From positions 1-64,000 of the forward strand of contig JAUNCT010000001.1 in NCBI GenBank assembly GCA_030526425.1: a stretch of 64,000 bases of DNA, given 5' to 3'. The translations under genes were made by a program, and so were the position numbers. The notes under the pieces are model-generated. The model was not told the DNA's origin, did not search any database, and was given only the letters and a program-made list of their open reading frames with translations. Shown one piece after another: positions 27,892 through 37,205 of this stretch (the first letter of the stretch is position 1; each line of letters begins with the position of its first letter). Origin of the DNA: Clostridia bacterium. GTDB lineage: Bacteria; Bacillota; Clostridia; Christensenellales; CAG-138.

Positions 27892-29112
27892 TTAAAGCAA
27901 GCCCTTTTCGCGGTATGCCTGCACCTTGGTGGGGAGACCCCACAGGTTGATGAAGCCCGCGGCCTGCGCCTGATCGTAATCGCTCTCGCCGAAGGTGACG
28001 AGGTTCTCGGAATAGAGGCTGTAGGGGCTCGTCATACCCGCGGGGATGATGTTGCCCTTGTAGAGCTTGAGCTTGACGGAACCGGTGACGTACTTGTTCG
28101 CCTCGTTCGCGAAAGCGGTGAGCGCCTCCTGCAGGGGGGTGTACCACTTGCCGTTGTAGATGAGGTCGGCGTAATCGACGGCGAGCTTGCTCTTCATGTG
28201 CATGGTCTCTTTGTCGACGGTGATCATCTCAAGCTGCGCGTGCGCCGCATAGAGGATCGTTCCGCCGGGGGTCTCGTAAACGCCGCGGTCCTTCATGCCG
28301 ACGAGACGGTTCTCGACGATGTCGATGATGCCGATACCGTTCTTGCCGCCGAGCTCGTTGAGCTTCTCGATGATCTTGGAGGCCTTCATCTTGACGCCGT
28401 CGACCGCAACGGGCGCGCCCGCTTCGAAGTCGATGGTGACGTAGGTGGGCTCATCGGGCGCCATGTAGGGGGAGATGCCCATCTCGAGGAAGCCGGGCTT
28501 GTCGAGGTTCGGCTCGTTCGCCGGATCTTCGAGGTCGAGACCTTCGTGGCTCAGGTGCCACAGGTTCTTGTCCTTGGAGTAGCTGGTCTCGCGGCTGATC
28601 TTGAGCGGGATGTTATGTGCTTCCGCGTAGTCGATCTCTTCATCGCGGGACTTGATGTCCCATTCACGCCAGGGCGCGATGATGGGCATATCGGGAGCGA
28701 AGCGCTTGATGGCGAGCTCGAAACGAACCTGGTCGTTGCCCTTGCCGGTCGCACCGTGGCAGATGGCGTCCGCACCTTCTTCGAGGGCGATCTCCGCGAG
28801 GCGCTTGCCGATGACCGGACGCGCGAACGCGGTGCCGAGCAGGTAGGTCTCGTACTTCGCATCCATCTTCAGGCTGGGGATGATGATATCATCGACCATC
28901 TCATCGACGAGGTCCGCGACGATCAGCTTGGAAGCGCCGGTCTTCAGCGCCTTCTCCTCGAGACCTTCCAGCTCGTCGTTCTGACCGACGTTGCCCGCGA
29001 CCGCGATGATCTCGGGGTTGTTGTAGTTCTCCTTCAGCCACGGGATGATGATCGAAGTGTCCAGACCGCCGGAGTATGCCAGTACGATCTTCTTGATTTT
29101 GCTCTTATCCAT
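27892..29112 (-). CDS. argG: Argininosuccinate synthase
   Basis: ArgG joins citrulline and aspartate with ATP. The 406-residue protein has the PP-loop AYSGGLDTS (12-20) and the family segment [15 protein letters not shown] [19 protein letters not shown] precedes the ATG at 29112. It is the first gene of the argG-argH-transporter-argF unit, with a promoter at 29166-29194 and ArgR-like inverted repeats further upstream. Confidence 0.97.
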   Translation of the reverse strand: MDKSKIKKIVLAYSGGLDTSIIIPWLKENYNNPEIIAVAGNVGQNDELEGLEEKALKTGASKLIVADLVDEMVDDIIIPSLKMDAKYETYLLGTAFARPVIGKRLAEIALEEGADAICHGATGKGNDQVRFELAIKRFAPDMPIIAPWREWDIKSRDEEIDYAEAHNIPLKISRETSYSKDKNLWHLSHEGLDLEDPANEPNLDKPGFLEMGISPYMAPDEPTYVTIDFEAGAPVAVDGVKMKASKIIEKLNELGGKNGIGIIDIVENRLVGMKDRGVYETPGGTILYAAHAQLEMITVDKETMHMKSKLAVDYADLIYNGKWYTPLQEALTAFANEANKYVTGSVKLKLYKGNIIPAGMTSPYSLYSENLVTFGESDYDQAQAAGFINLWGLPTKVQAYREKGLL

Positions 29113-29165
29113 AATTGCCTCCGTTATATGTACACAACTTGTCGTGTGTGAAATTTACGCATATT

Positions 29166-29194
29166 AGAATACTTCCCGAATACGCAAAAGTCAA
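29166..29194 (-). promoter_or_regulatory. argG promoter
   Basis: Read leftward, TTGACT (29189-29194) and TATTCT (29166-29171) are separated by 17 bases, ending about 54 bases before the argG start codon. Confidence 0.7.
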
Positions 29195-29241
29195 CACTTT
29201 TTATACATAATTTTAATAGAATATTCCTAATAATCCATATT

Positions 29242-29293
29242 TTATGCAATATTTACTGAATAATATGCATAATATACGATTATGTGTGCATAA
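29242..29293. promoter_or_regulatory. Candidate ArgR operator region upstream of argG
   Basis: TTATGCA (29242-29248), TGCATAA (29266-29272), TTATG (29280-29284) and TGCATAA (29287-29293) lie in an AT-rich stretch. CATAA-N7-TTATG (29268-29284) keeps the N7 geometry found upstream of argC, and the first pair is spaced N17, one helical turn more. The shared words suggest the same regulator, most likely ArgR. Confidence 0.5.
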
Positions 29294-29313
29294 ATGCGGT
29301 TTCCGTGCAACCG

Positions 29314-29347
29314 AAAAAGATCCGGCACCGCCGCATGCGGTGCCGGA
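29314..29347 (-). terminator. Terminator of the CHAP/InlB-repeat gene
   Basis: An 11-bp perfect stem TCCGGCACCGC/GCGGTGCCGGA (29321-29347); read leftward it is followed by TCTTTTT. Confidence 0.9.
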
Positions 29348-29358
29348 CCCCGGCGTTC

Positions 29359-31605
29359 TCATCCCGCCGGGGTCCACACGGCATAGAGATCGTGCACGTT
29401 GGAGTTTCCTTCGGAAACCCCGTTCAAAACGGCATCCGGCGGATAAACACTTCCGCTTCCGTCCGCCTTGGTGCTCCATCCCGAAAGGACATATCCCTTC
29501 CGCGGTTGGATTCCGGAAACGGTCGCAAGCGCCGTGACTTCGCCGAAATCCGCTTTGATCCGCACGGCGTCACCCGCACCCGCGAAGCTTCCGCCGTTGG
29601 CGTGTACGCGCAGGCTGCATGCGTAAACAGCCGTCAGCGTGACCGTCCCGTCATCGGTCGCCGTCAGGTTTTCGAATACCGCGCGGTTCCCGGAGATCCT
29701 TCCGACGTCGCCGCTTTCCGCCGACCAACGGTCGAAGGAATATCCCTTCGGCGCGTTCAGTGCGGGCTCCGGCAGACGGTAGCTTTTCCCGTAGGTGCAC
29801 TTGATCTCCGCCATGGGACTTTTCCATTGTCCGTCCCCGGCGTCGAACCGCACCGTATACTCGTGCGAACGGAATTTGCACCACACCGTCACCGGTACGG
29901 TATTGCCCGCGGCGATGCGCTCCAAGGGTCGTGTACAGGCGCTGTCGCGGAAAAAGCCCAGGAAATCATATCCGGCGGAAGAAAGCGCCGCCGGAACGAA
30001 GTCCGTGTCCGGCAAGGCAGTACTCCCGTTCGGGTTCACCACCCCCTTCGCCGCGCTTTCCGGAACGCAGCGATAGTTCACCGCATAAGCTGCGGGTTGC
30101 CAAACCGCATAAAGGACCTTCTCGCCGGCATAGCCGTTTCCGGCAAAGAACAACGCCGATTCGGACTTCGAGAGACGTTTTCCCACCGGAAAATCGCAGG
30201 ACACGGCGGTTTCGGGACCCGGCGGTGTTGCGGACCAGCCTTTGAGGATATATCCCTCTTTGGAAAAGATCCGGTCCGCCATCGTAAACTCCCGTCCGAA
30301 GCTCATCCGGAGTTCCGTTTCGCTGCCTTTGTCCGCACCGTTTCCCCGGAAAACGATCTTACAGGTCGCGGGGGTCCAAACCGCGAACAGCGTCCGCACG
30401 CGGTCTTCCTCATATGTTCCGCCGGCAGGATACGCGACTCTTCCGTTCACGGCGTCGTTCGCGGAGAGCGCCCATCCCGCAAAGGCATATCCCGTCCGTT
30501 CCGGCACCGCCTCCGACAAACGCAGCGGTACACCGTGCACTTTGGTCTGTTGCTCCGGCATTCCCGCCGCACGGATGGAAAAATATGAAACGCGATAGAC
30601 CCGCGTTTCCCACTGCGCGTACAAAGTCAGCTCCGTCCCGTCCGAAGCGATGAGTTTCGCCAATGCTTCCCGGTCGGCAACGGCTCTTCCGGTCCCATCC
30701 GGTGCGGTGTTCCACCCGGTGAACACGTAACCGTTCCTGCTGTAGACGTTCGTTTTCAAACGCGCCCCCGAGGAAAGCCGCCCGTGCTGCGGGTTCATCC
30801 GCCCTCGTACATCGGCGCCGTTTTTTTCGAATACGATACGGAACGCCAACGGCTCCGTTGCGGTTTCCGCCGTTCCCGGGATATCGATTTCTTCCGCCAA
30901 AAGGGTTCCCGCATCGTCCACCACCGGACCCGCAGTGATCCCCGCCGCCTCTTCTTCGGAAGAGGGAACGACCGCGTACCCCTTTATGCTGTGAAGATCG
31001 AATTCGGAGTAACGCACCTTTCCGCCGATGTTCCCGTTGAGCACAGTAACCTTGTTCCCGTCGGACGCGATGAAAAACCCGACGTGACTGCGCTTGAAAA
31101 ACACGAGATCGCCGGGCTTCGGCTCGTAAGCGTCCGCTTCACGGTACCAGCCCGCCGCTTTCAGCCGCTCGATCCAGGTCGCGCAGCCACTGCCGATGGG
31201 ATATCCCACAGAGCGTGCGTCTGCAAACGAGAGACAGAAGGAACAGAACATCGCGCACCAATCTCCGTAGGGAACGCCGTACCATGCGCCGTAACGCGTG
31301 TATCCTTTTTTCTTTCCGTCCTCTCCGACAACGTAGTTGCCCTTGCTTTCCGTATATCCGAGCTGCGTCTCGGCGATGGCCAGCGCGTCGTCCGCATAGT
31401 TACCCGTCAGAGCGATGTGCGCGAAATCCGCGGTCCATTTTCCGCCCGTTTCCCGCGTTTCACCGTCCCCGGTCGCTTCGCGGAGTGCGGGCTCCGTTTC
31501 GCACGCTACCGTCGTTTCCGGCGTCTCCGCAGTCCCCAAAACGGGTACGAACAAAATACCCGTCATCAACACAGTTGCCGGGAACAATGCGAAAAAACGT
31601 TTCAT
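29359..31605 (-). CDS. Secreted CHAP-domain protein with InlB B-type repeats
   Basis: The 748-residue protein has a signal peptide (1-26), a CHAP-type amidase domain (about 65-215) with catalytic C117 (YGDWCAMFCSF) and H174 (RSHVGFFIA), then five or six repeats of the Listeria/InlB B-repeat family, each with a GYxFxGW-type core (GYVFTGWNTAPDGTG, GYAFAGWALS, GYILKGWSA, GYDFLGFF, GYSFDRWS, GYVLSGWSTKADGSG) and mostly ending in LYAVW. CHAP enzymes cleave peptidoglycan peptides; B-repeats act as stalks or adhesion modules. No sorting signal or C-terminal membrane helix is seen, so it is probably secreted or held non-covalently. A GGAGA site precedes the ATG. Confidence 0.85.
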   Translation of the reverse strand: MKRFFALFPATVLMTGILFVPVLGTAETPETTVACETEPALREATGDGETRETGGKWTADFAHIALTGNYADDALAIAETQLGYTESKGNYVVGEDGKKKGYTRYGAWYGVPYGDWCAMFCSFCLSFADARSVGYPIGSGCATWIERLKAAGWYREADAYEPKPGDLVFFKRSHVGFFIASDGNKVTVLNGNIGGKVRYSEFDLHSIKGYAVVPSSEEEAAGITAGPVVDDAGTLLAEEIDIPGTAETATEPLAFRIVFEKNGADVRGRMNPQHGRLSSGARLKTNVYSRNGYVFTGWNTAPDGTGRAVADREALAKLIASDGTELTLYAQWETRVYRVSYFSIRAAGMPEQQTKVHGVPLRLSEAVPERTGYAFAGWALSANDAVNGRVAYPAGGTYEEDRVRTLFAVWTPATCKIVFRGNGADKGSETELRMSFGREFTMADRIFSKEGYILKGWSATPPGPETAVSCDFPVGKRLSKSESALFFAGNGYAGEKVLYAVWQPAAYAVNYRCVPESAAKGVVNPNGSTALPDTDFVPAALSSAGYDFLGFFRDSACTRPLERIAAGNTVPVTVWCKFRSHEYTVRFDAGDGQWKSPMAEIKCTYGKSYRLPEPALNAPKGYSFDRWSAESGDVGRISGNRAVFENLTATDDGTVTLTAVYACSLRVHANGGSFAGAGDAVRIKADFGEVTALATVSGIQPRKGYVLSGWSTKADGSGSVYPPDAVLNGVSEGNSNVHDLYAVWTPAG

Positions 31606-31712
31606 GGAAGGTCTCCGTTCATCGGAAAGTCGGAAAAAGAAAACATCCGGAGGTCGCTTTGTTTCGGCGCCTCCTTACGCTTGTTGTTTATATATCATAA
31701 AGAAATCCGGAA

Positions 31713-31743
31713 CAAAAGGAAAGACCGCCCAGACGGGCGGTCC
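31713..31743 (-). terminator. Terminator after the class II aldolase
   Basis: GACCGCCC-AGAC-GGGCGGTC (31723-31742); read leftward it is followed by TTTCCTTTTG. Confidence 0.8.
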
Positions 31744-31756
31744 GAACCGGAAACGG

Positions 31757-32362
31757 TTATTCGGGAATGACGAGCTCGCCGATCCCCTTGGCGATCACGA
31801 TGACGCGTGCGGCGTCTTCGATGTATGCGGCGCGCGCATAAGCGGTCTTCATGTTGGCGGCAACGGCAACGGCGCCGTGGTTCGCCATCAGCGCGGAAAC
31901 GCCGGTTTCGCCGATCGCCGCGGAAGTGTTGTCCGCAAGGTCCCACGTTCCGAGAGGACCGTACTTTGCGAGCGGAACGCCGCCGCCGAGCCAGGGGAGC
32001 ATCTCCGCAAGCGCCGGAGGAATGGACTGACCGACCGTGGCAAAGGCGGTCGCATAGGGGGAATGCGTGTGAACGACGGCGTTCACGTCTTTGCGGTCAC
32101 GGTAGATCGCGGCGTGCAGGCGCCATTCACTCGAGGGCTTTGCACCCTCGGGGCAATAGATCAGGGTACCGTCGGTCTTCATGACGACGATGCGGTCCGG
32201 CGTCATGGTGAGGTAGTCTTCACTGCTCGGAGTGATGGCGAACACGTCGTCCGTTCCGGGAATACGCTCACTCAGATTTCCGCTCGTTGCGGAAACGAGG
32301 CGCTCCTCATACATCCGCTTCGAGAACGCGACGATCCGCGCCGCCTGTTCATAATGTTCCAT
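31757..32362 (-). CDS. Class II aldolase/adducin family protein
   Basis: The 201-residue protein matches L-fuculose-phosphate or ribulose-5-phosphate 4-epimerase type aldolases: SATSGNLSER, ITPSSEDY, zinc ligands in VVHTHSPYATA, the catalytic glutamate region, and MANHGAVAVA. It probably cleaves or epimerises a sugar phosphate. AGGAGG precedes the ATG. It follows the penicillin-binding protein gene by 32 bp on the same strand with no terminator between, so the two may share a transcript, though no functional link is obvious. Confidence 0.87.
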   Translation of the reverse strand: MEHYEQAARIVAFSKRMYEERLVSATSGNLSERIPGTDDVFAITPSSEDYLTMTPDRIVVMKTDGTLIYCPEGAKPSSEWRLHAAIYRDRKDVNAVVHTHSPYATAFATVGQSIPPALAEMLPWLGGGVPLAKYGPLGTWDLADNTSAAIGETGVSALMANHGAVAVAANMKTAYARAAYIEDAARVIVIAKGIGELVIPE

Positions 32363-32394
32363 CTTGTTTCCTCCTGTATGTCTCTGTGATGTTT

Positions 32395-35223
32395 TCAGCC
32401 GATGATCTCGATCTTCAGCGGCTCGTTCGTCGTGGTGTAAGCGTCGGGGCGCGGTGTGACCGCGGGCATCGCGGAAGTCTCCGGTTCCTTGAAGCTGCTG
32501 CCCGCAGGCTCATTCGAAGCACCGGGCTGTACGCTGCCGATGCCCATGAGCCCGAGCGCCGTACCGAAGTTGTTATCGCTGCCCGAAGCGGTCTCCGCAT
32601 TGCGGAGGCGGGCGAGCGTGTCGACCTCACCGTAATAGGTGTTGAGTGCGTTCTTCGTCAGCATGGAGTGCGCAATGTCGAACTTCATGTAAGCGATCTC
32701 GGTCTCTGTCGGGATCTTGCCGTTGGAGTTCAGGTTGATCTCGAGCATGACGCAGACGAGGCGCGCGTTCTCGGGCGTTGCGCCATCGCGCCAGCAAACA
32801 AACCAACCGAGTTCCTTCGATTTGTCGTTCGTGATCTCCGCGGTACCCGTTTTGCCGATGAAGGTGTAATCGGTTCCGTTGATGTCGAGATCGTAACCCT
32901 TGAAGTACAACCGGTCGACCATGTAATGGGCGGTGCCCTGCGTGCAAACGCGCAGCAACGCGTCGTGCACGGTGTTGATGGTACTCATCTGGATCGCGTT
33001 CTTTTTCCAGTAGGTCGGCTCATGCTGCTCGACGAGGTTGTAATCCGTCTTGTCCGCGTGCCAAATGGAATCGACCACATACGGGACCATGATGTTGCCG
33101 TCGTTCGCGTAAGCGGAAACGAAAGCCGCCATCTGCAAGGGGGAGACCATGAGCTGACCCTGTCCGTATGCCGAAACCGCCAGATCGTAGTTGTTCTGCG
33201 GGATCCCGCTCTTTTCCTTCGGGCGGCCGTTCTCATCGTAGACCCAATCGCCGTTGTCGTGCTTGAGGATCGAGTATATCTGCGGCGTTGCGGCAATGGA
33301 GTTGCCGTCTTCGTCCTTGATCTCGAACGGCAACGGCGTCTCCCAACCGAGGTTGCGCAGATACGCCTCGAAACGTTCGCGCCCGAGTTTGAGTCCGACC
33401 CAGGCGAAGAACAGGTTATCCGACTGGATGATGGAACTCGTGAGGTTCATCGGCGTGAGTCGCTTCGTCGTCGGAGTACGCTTGAGCGCACGCCCGTTCG
33501 CGTATTCGCTGAACCCGGGAGAAATGGAGTCCGAAGGCATCCATTCGTCGTTCTTGATCGTTTCCGATTTCGGGAACTCCGTCGTTTTGGTGATCGTGCC
33601 CGTTTCGAGCGCCGCCGCAGTGGTCATGAGTTTGAACACGGAACCCGGGGTGTAGATACCCTGTACGGCGCGGTTGAACAGGCGAAGGTTGACCTGGTCG
33701 TTCTTCAGCTGTTCCCATTCGTCCTCGGGCATACCGCGGGCAACGTAATTGAGGTCGAATCCCGGCCAGGATTTCATCGCCTGGATGGCGCCGGTCTTCG
33801 GGTTCATGACGACGACCGCGCCGCGCACCTCGTACGGATCGTAGACGATGGTGTTGACGACATCCTCCAACCGCTGCTGCAATTCGGGAATGATCGTGAG
33901 GTGCAGGTCCTGTCCGTCGACCGCGTCCTTGCGGTAGAGAACGCCCTTTGACCCGCCCTTCGGGTCCTGAATGTAGGTGAAGCTTCCGTTCGTACCCGTG
34001 AGGTTGTCCTCATAGGTGACTTCGAGACCGTATTTGCCGACCCAGCTGTCGCCGTTGTAACGGGTATCTCCGGCAGCCTCGAATTTCCGCAGTTCCTTCT
34101 TGGTGACGATACCCGCGTAGCCGACGATGTGGCACAGCGACTCTCCGTACGGATAGTAGCGCGTGGTACCGTAGTTCTGCGTATCGATCGCGAGACCCTG
34201 CACCGCAAGGATCCGGGCTTTGAGATCGTCCGTCAATTCATCCGGGAAGAAGGTGCAGATCTTACAGAAATCGTTTCTCGTACGCGACAGCGCGTAATCG
34301 AGCGCCGCAGTCCCTTTGCGTTCCTCCGTTTCGAGACCCGCAACGAGTTCCGGGATGGAGAGAACGCCTTGATAGAAGGCGTCCATGTCTTCGATGTTCG
34401 AAGGCACGGAGAACACCGTGACGATATTGACGTTTTGCGCGTAAGGCACACCGTCGCAGAGGATCTCACCGCGCTTCGACTGGATGACACCGACGCGCAT
34501 CGTATCGCCCCAATCCATCATGGGGAAGATGAGGTTCGGTGACCAGTTGATCACCCAACGGGATTCGATGCGGTTCGCCTCGATTTCGAAATCGTAGGTG
34601 AGGTCTCCGCCCTTTTCGGTGTGGTAGGTGAGCGTGTAATTCACCGTGGCGATGATGTCGCCGTCCATCGCGTCGGTCACCGTGTAATCGATGCCCGTCA
34701 CGCCCATTTCCTCGAAAATTCCCATATACTTCGAAACGAATTCCGAGCGGGTGATCGTTTTTTCGACATAAGGGTTCCCGTCCGCGTCCGGCGTCGGCGA
34801 GGGGGTGGGGGAGGCGGTCGGCGCCGCCGTGGGCGTCGGCTTCGGCGTCGCGGTGGGCGCCGGCGTATCCGTCGGAACGGGGGTCGGTGTCGGCGTCGGG
34901 CTCGGCACGATATCCACGACTTTGCCGTCTTCCACGATGAGCGTGTCCATCTGCTGTTCCGAACGGTCGTCGTCGATGACCTCCGGCTCGTCCGTCGCAA
35001 CCGGCGCCGCCGTCGGGGTCGCCTTGACGTTTTCATTCGGATCGTAGCGCTGGATGCTCTCCGCGATCAGGTCGTAAGCGCGGTCGAACTTTCCGTTGAC
35101 GATATAATCGATAAACTTATAACAGGTATCCGTACCGTTGCCGATGATCACACCGCAACCCGAAAACAGCACCGGGCACAGCATGGCGACCGCAAGGAGG
35201 AAAGCCGTCAGTCGTTTTTTCAT
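32395..35223 (-). CDS. Lipoprotein penicillin-binding transpeptidase (PBP2/MecA-like)
   Basis: The 942-residue protein has a lipoprotein signal with lipobox LFSGC (C23), an NTF2-like N-terminal part interrupted by a Pro/Thr linker (about 110-145), a dimerisation domain, and a transpeptidase domain with SxxK in PGSVFKLM (near 527), SxN as SDN, and KTG in GKTGTAE (near 790). It should cross-link peptidoglycan outside the cell. The layout is that of class B PBPs; a lipobox instead of a membrane helix is less usual. The C-terminal 60 residues are low in complexity. AAAGGA precedes the ATG at 35223; the longer frame has no ribosome site. Confidence 0.9.
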   Translation of the reverse strand: MKKRLTAFLLAVAMLCPVLFSGCGVIIGNGTDTCYKFIDYIVNGKFDRAYDLIAESIQRYDPNENVKATPTAAPVATDEPEVIDDDRSEQQMDTLIVEDGKVVDIVPSPTPTPTPVPTDTPAPTATPKPTPTAAPTASPTPSPTPDADGNPYVEKTITRSEFVSKYMGIFEEMGVTGIDYTVTDAMDGDIIATVNYTLTYHTEKGGDLTYDFEIEANRIESRWVINWSPNLIFPMMDWGDTMRVGVIQSKRGEILCDGVPYAQNVNIVTVFSVPSNIEDMDAFYQGVLSIPELVAGLETEERKGTAALDYALSRTRNDFCKICTFFPDELTDDLKARILAVQGLAIDTQNYGTTRYYPYGESLCHIVGYAGIVTKKELRKFEAAGDTRYNGDSWVGKYGLEVTYEDNLTGTNGSFTYIQDPKGGSKGVLYRKDAVDGQDLHLTIIPELQQRLEDVVNTIVYDPYEVRGAVVVMNPKTGAIQAMKSWPGFDLNYVARGMPEDEWEQLKNDQVNLRLFNRAVQGIYTPGSVFKLMTTAAALETGTITKTTEFPKSETIKNDEWMPSDSISPGFSEYANGRALKRTPTTKRLTPMNLTSSIIQSDNLFFAWVGLKLGRERFEAYLRNLGWETPLPFEIKDEDGNSIAATPQIYSILKHDNGDWVYDENGRPKEKSGIPQNNYDLAVSAYGQGQLMVSPLQMAAFVSAYANDGNIMVPYVVDSIWHADKTDYNLVEQHEPTYWKKNAIQMSTINTVHDALLRVCTQGTAHYMVDRLYFKGYDLDINGTDYTFIGKTGTAEITNDKSKELGWFVCWRDGATPENARLVCVMLEINLNSNGKIPTETEIAYMKFDIAHSMLTKNALNTYYGEVDTLARLRNAETASGSDNNFGTALGLMGIGSVQPGASNEPAGSSFKEPETSAMPAVTPRPDAYTTTNEPLKIEIIG

Positions 35224-35266
35224 TCCGTATCCTTTCTTTCGAAACCGTATACTTTTCGATTTTCCC

Positions 35267-35274
35267 ATTATACC
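35267..35274 (-). promoter_or_regulatory. Extended -10 promoter of the PBP gene
   Basis: Read leftward TTGGTATAAT gives a TG-extended -10 box about 45 bases upstream of the start codon; no good -35 is visible. Confidence 0.5.
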
Positions 35275-35342
35275 AAGCGCACCCGGGAAATGGCACATCC
35301 CCGGACGAAAATTCAAAAACGCGACACAGTTCGTACAAAGGA

Positions 35343-35371
35343 TTGCGCGATTCTCCCGTTCATGCGATAAT
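35343..35371 (+). promoter_or_regulatory. Promoter of the XRE regulator
   Basis: TTGCGC (35343-35348) and GATAAT (35366-35371) are separated by 17 bases. Transcription starting near 35378 would place the direct repeats at 35410-35468 in the leader. Confidence 0.5.
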
Positions 35372-35409
35372 CCAACCGATAAACCCGGGGAAACCGCGGA
35401 AAAACAGGG

Positions 35410-35468
35410 GTAAACGGGAGTTCTACCGCGGTCCGGTCCGTGTAAACCGGACTCTACCGCAAGTAAAC
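35410..35468 (+). repeat. Direct repeats in the XRE gene leader
   Basis: GTAAAC occurs at 35410-35415, 35442-35447 and 35463-35468, and TCTACCGC at 35422-35429 and 35453-35460, forming a repeated GTAAAC...TCTACCGC unit. They may be binding sites for the regulator encoded just downstream. Confidence 0.45.
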
Positions 35469-35538
35469 TTCCGGTCGGTTGCCCCCCGAAGGAGGGAATG
35501 CTACGATGGGTTCATCAAACAAAGGAGCACGAAACGAA

Positions 35539-35940
35539 ATGAAAAAAGAGACCTTCGGCGAAATGATCGCAAAGCTGCGCAAAGACAACGGAATGACGCA
35601 GGCGGAACTCGCGGACAAAATGGGCGTGACCGACAAGGCGGTTTCCAAGTGGGAACGCGACCTCAGCATGCCGGATACGGCATCGCTGCCGCGCCTTGCG
35701 GAGATCTTCGGCATCTCGGTCGACGAACTGATGGAAGGAAAGAGTGCCGCAAAGAACAGCGGCAAGCAGGACCCGAAGCAGCTCGCGCTGCTCGTGATGC
35801 GCGCCGTCGCGCTGGCGATGGGTGTTGCCGTCGTCGCGCTGAACACCATCGGCGAACTCGAACCGAAGACCGCGTTCTCTCTGCTCGGCATCGGTCTTGC
35901 ATGCATCGCGATCAATGCTTTGGCAAAGGAAGAGCATTGA
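35539..35940 (+). CDS. XRE-family regulator with C-terminal membrane helices
   Basis: The 133-residue protein has an N-terminal Cro/C1 helix-turn-helix (about 5-62, MTQAELADKMGVTDKAVSKWERD) and two hydrophobic C-terminal segments (about 80-103 and 110-128). Such membrane-tethered XRE proteins may sense envelope or membrane conditions. I chose the ATG at 35539 (AAAGGAG at an 11-base spacing); an ATG at 35506 with AAGGAGG is an alternative that adds 11 residues. It is divergent from the penicillin-binding protein gene, which it could regulate (inference). Confidence 0.82.
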   Translation: MKKETFGEMIAKLRKDNGMTQAELADKMGVTDKAVSKWERDLSMPDTASLPRLAEIFGISVDELMEGKSAAKNSGKQDPKQLALLVMRAVALAMGVAVVALNTIGELEPKTAFSLLGIGLACIAINALAKEEH

Positions 35941-35954
35941 ACGTATCCCATTCT

Positions 35955-35981
35955 GCCCGCCGGACACGGCGGGCCTTTTTT
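35955..35981 (+). terminator. Terminator of the XRE gene
   Basis: GCCCGCCG-GACA-CGGCGGGC (35955-35974) is followed by CTTTTTT. Confidence 0.93.
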
Positions 35982-36020
35982 GTTTCCGTTCCGAAGATTC
36001 TTTATATCTTCGTGCGCGCG

Positions 36021-36050
36021 TTGACAAGCTCCGCACCGAATCGTTATCAT
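36021..36050 (+). promoter_or_regulatory. murG promoter
   Basis: TTGACA (36021-36026) and TATCAT (36045-36050) are separated by 18 bases, about 58 bases before the murG start. Confidence 0.65.
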
Positions 36051-36107
36051 TAAATTGGATAAAAAGCGAATTTACCGTAATTTCGAAACAAGAACGGAGT
36101 AACAACC

Positions 36108-37205
36108 ATGAAGATCGTCTTCACCGGCGGCGGTACCGCCGGTCATGTCATGCCCAATATCGCCTTGATCCGGCGCTTGCAGGCCGAAGGCTGGGATGTC
36201 AGCTATATCGGCAGCAAAAACGGAATGGAAAAGGATCTCATCGCCGCCCTCGGCAATGTCCCGTACTACGGCGTCAGCGTCGGCAAGCTCCGCCGCTATC
36301 TGGACCTGAAGAACCTCAGCGACCCCTTCCGCGTCATCCGCGGTTGCTCCGAAGCACGCCGCATCCTCAAAAAACTCCAACCGGATGTCGTTTTCAGCAA
36401 GGGCGGCTTCGTTTCCGTCCCGGTCGTCGTCGGCGCCGCTTCCCTCGGCAGAAAGCGCCCGCACATCATCGCGCACGAGTCCGACTACACGCCGGGTCTC
36501 GCGAACCGCATCGCGGGACGCTTCGCAGACACGGTCTGCTGCACCTTCGAGGATACCGTTTCGAAGATCGCGCACGGACGCCCGGTGTTCACGGGCACGC
36601 CCATCCGTCCCGAGCTGTACAAAGGCGACAAAGAGAAAGGGCTCGCTTTCGCCGGACTCGACGGCAAAAAGCCCGTGCTGTTCATCATGGGCGGTTCGAG
36701 CGGTGCCGTCCGCGTGAACCTGCTCGTCCGCAGCGCGCTCGATCGTTTGCTGCCCGTATACGATATCATCCACCTGTGCGGCAAGAACAATGTGGACGCA
36801 TCCGCAGCGCGCCCCGGTTATGTGCAGTTCGATTATATCTCCGAACAGCTGCCGGACCTGCTCGCGGCCGCCGATGTCGTCATTTCCCGCGCCGGCGCGA
36901 ACGCCGTGTTCGAACTGATGGCACTCGCCAAGCCCGCGGTCCTCATCCCGCTCGGTCTCGATGCCAGCCGCGGAGACCAGATCCTCAACGCGAAGTACTG
37001 CGAACGCAAGGGATACGCCACCCGGCTCGATCAAGACACCGCGACTCCGGACAGCCTTGCGGACGCGGTGAACCACCTGTACGAAAACCGCCTCGAAACC
37101 GGTGCCGCCATGGCGCAGGATACGAAGCTCGACGGCACCGATGAGGTGCTCGAGGTCATCCGCGAGGCGGCGGAGAGATCGCATGGAAAAAAGAAGACCA
37201 AATAA
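36108..37205 (+). CDS. murG: UDP-N-acetylglucosamine transferase MurG
   Basis: MurG adds GlcNAc to lipid I, forming lipid II at the inner face of the membrane. The 365-residue GT-B protein starts with the lipid-binding GGTAGHV loop, has HESDYTPGLANR (the family HExxxxPGLAN motif), GGSSGAVRVN and the UDP-GlcNAc region SRAGANAVFELMALAKPAVLIPL. GGAG precedes the ATG. It lies outside a mur/fts cluster and overlaps the downstream methyltransferase gene by 23 bp. Confidence 0.95.
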   Translation: MKIVFTGGGTAGHVMPNIALIRRLQAEGWDVSYIGSKNGMEKDLIAALGNVPYYGVSVGKLRRYLDLKNLSDPFRVIRGCSEARRILKKLQPDVVFSKGGFVSVPVVVGAASLGRKRPHIIAHESDYTPGLANRIAGRFADTVCCTFEDTVSKIAHGRPVFTGTPIRPELYKGDKEKGLAFAGLDGKKPVLFIMGGSSGAVRVNLLVRSALDRLLPVYDIIHLCGKNNVDASAARPGYVQFDYISEQLPDLLAAADVVISRAGANAVFELMALAKPAVLIPLGLDASRGDQILNAKYCERKGYATRLDQDTATPDSLADAVNHLYENRLETGAAMAQDTKLDGTDEVLEVIREAAERSHGKKKTK

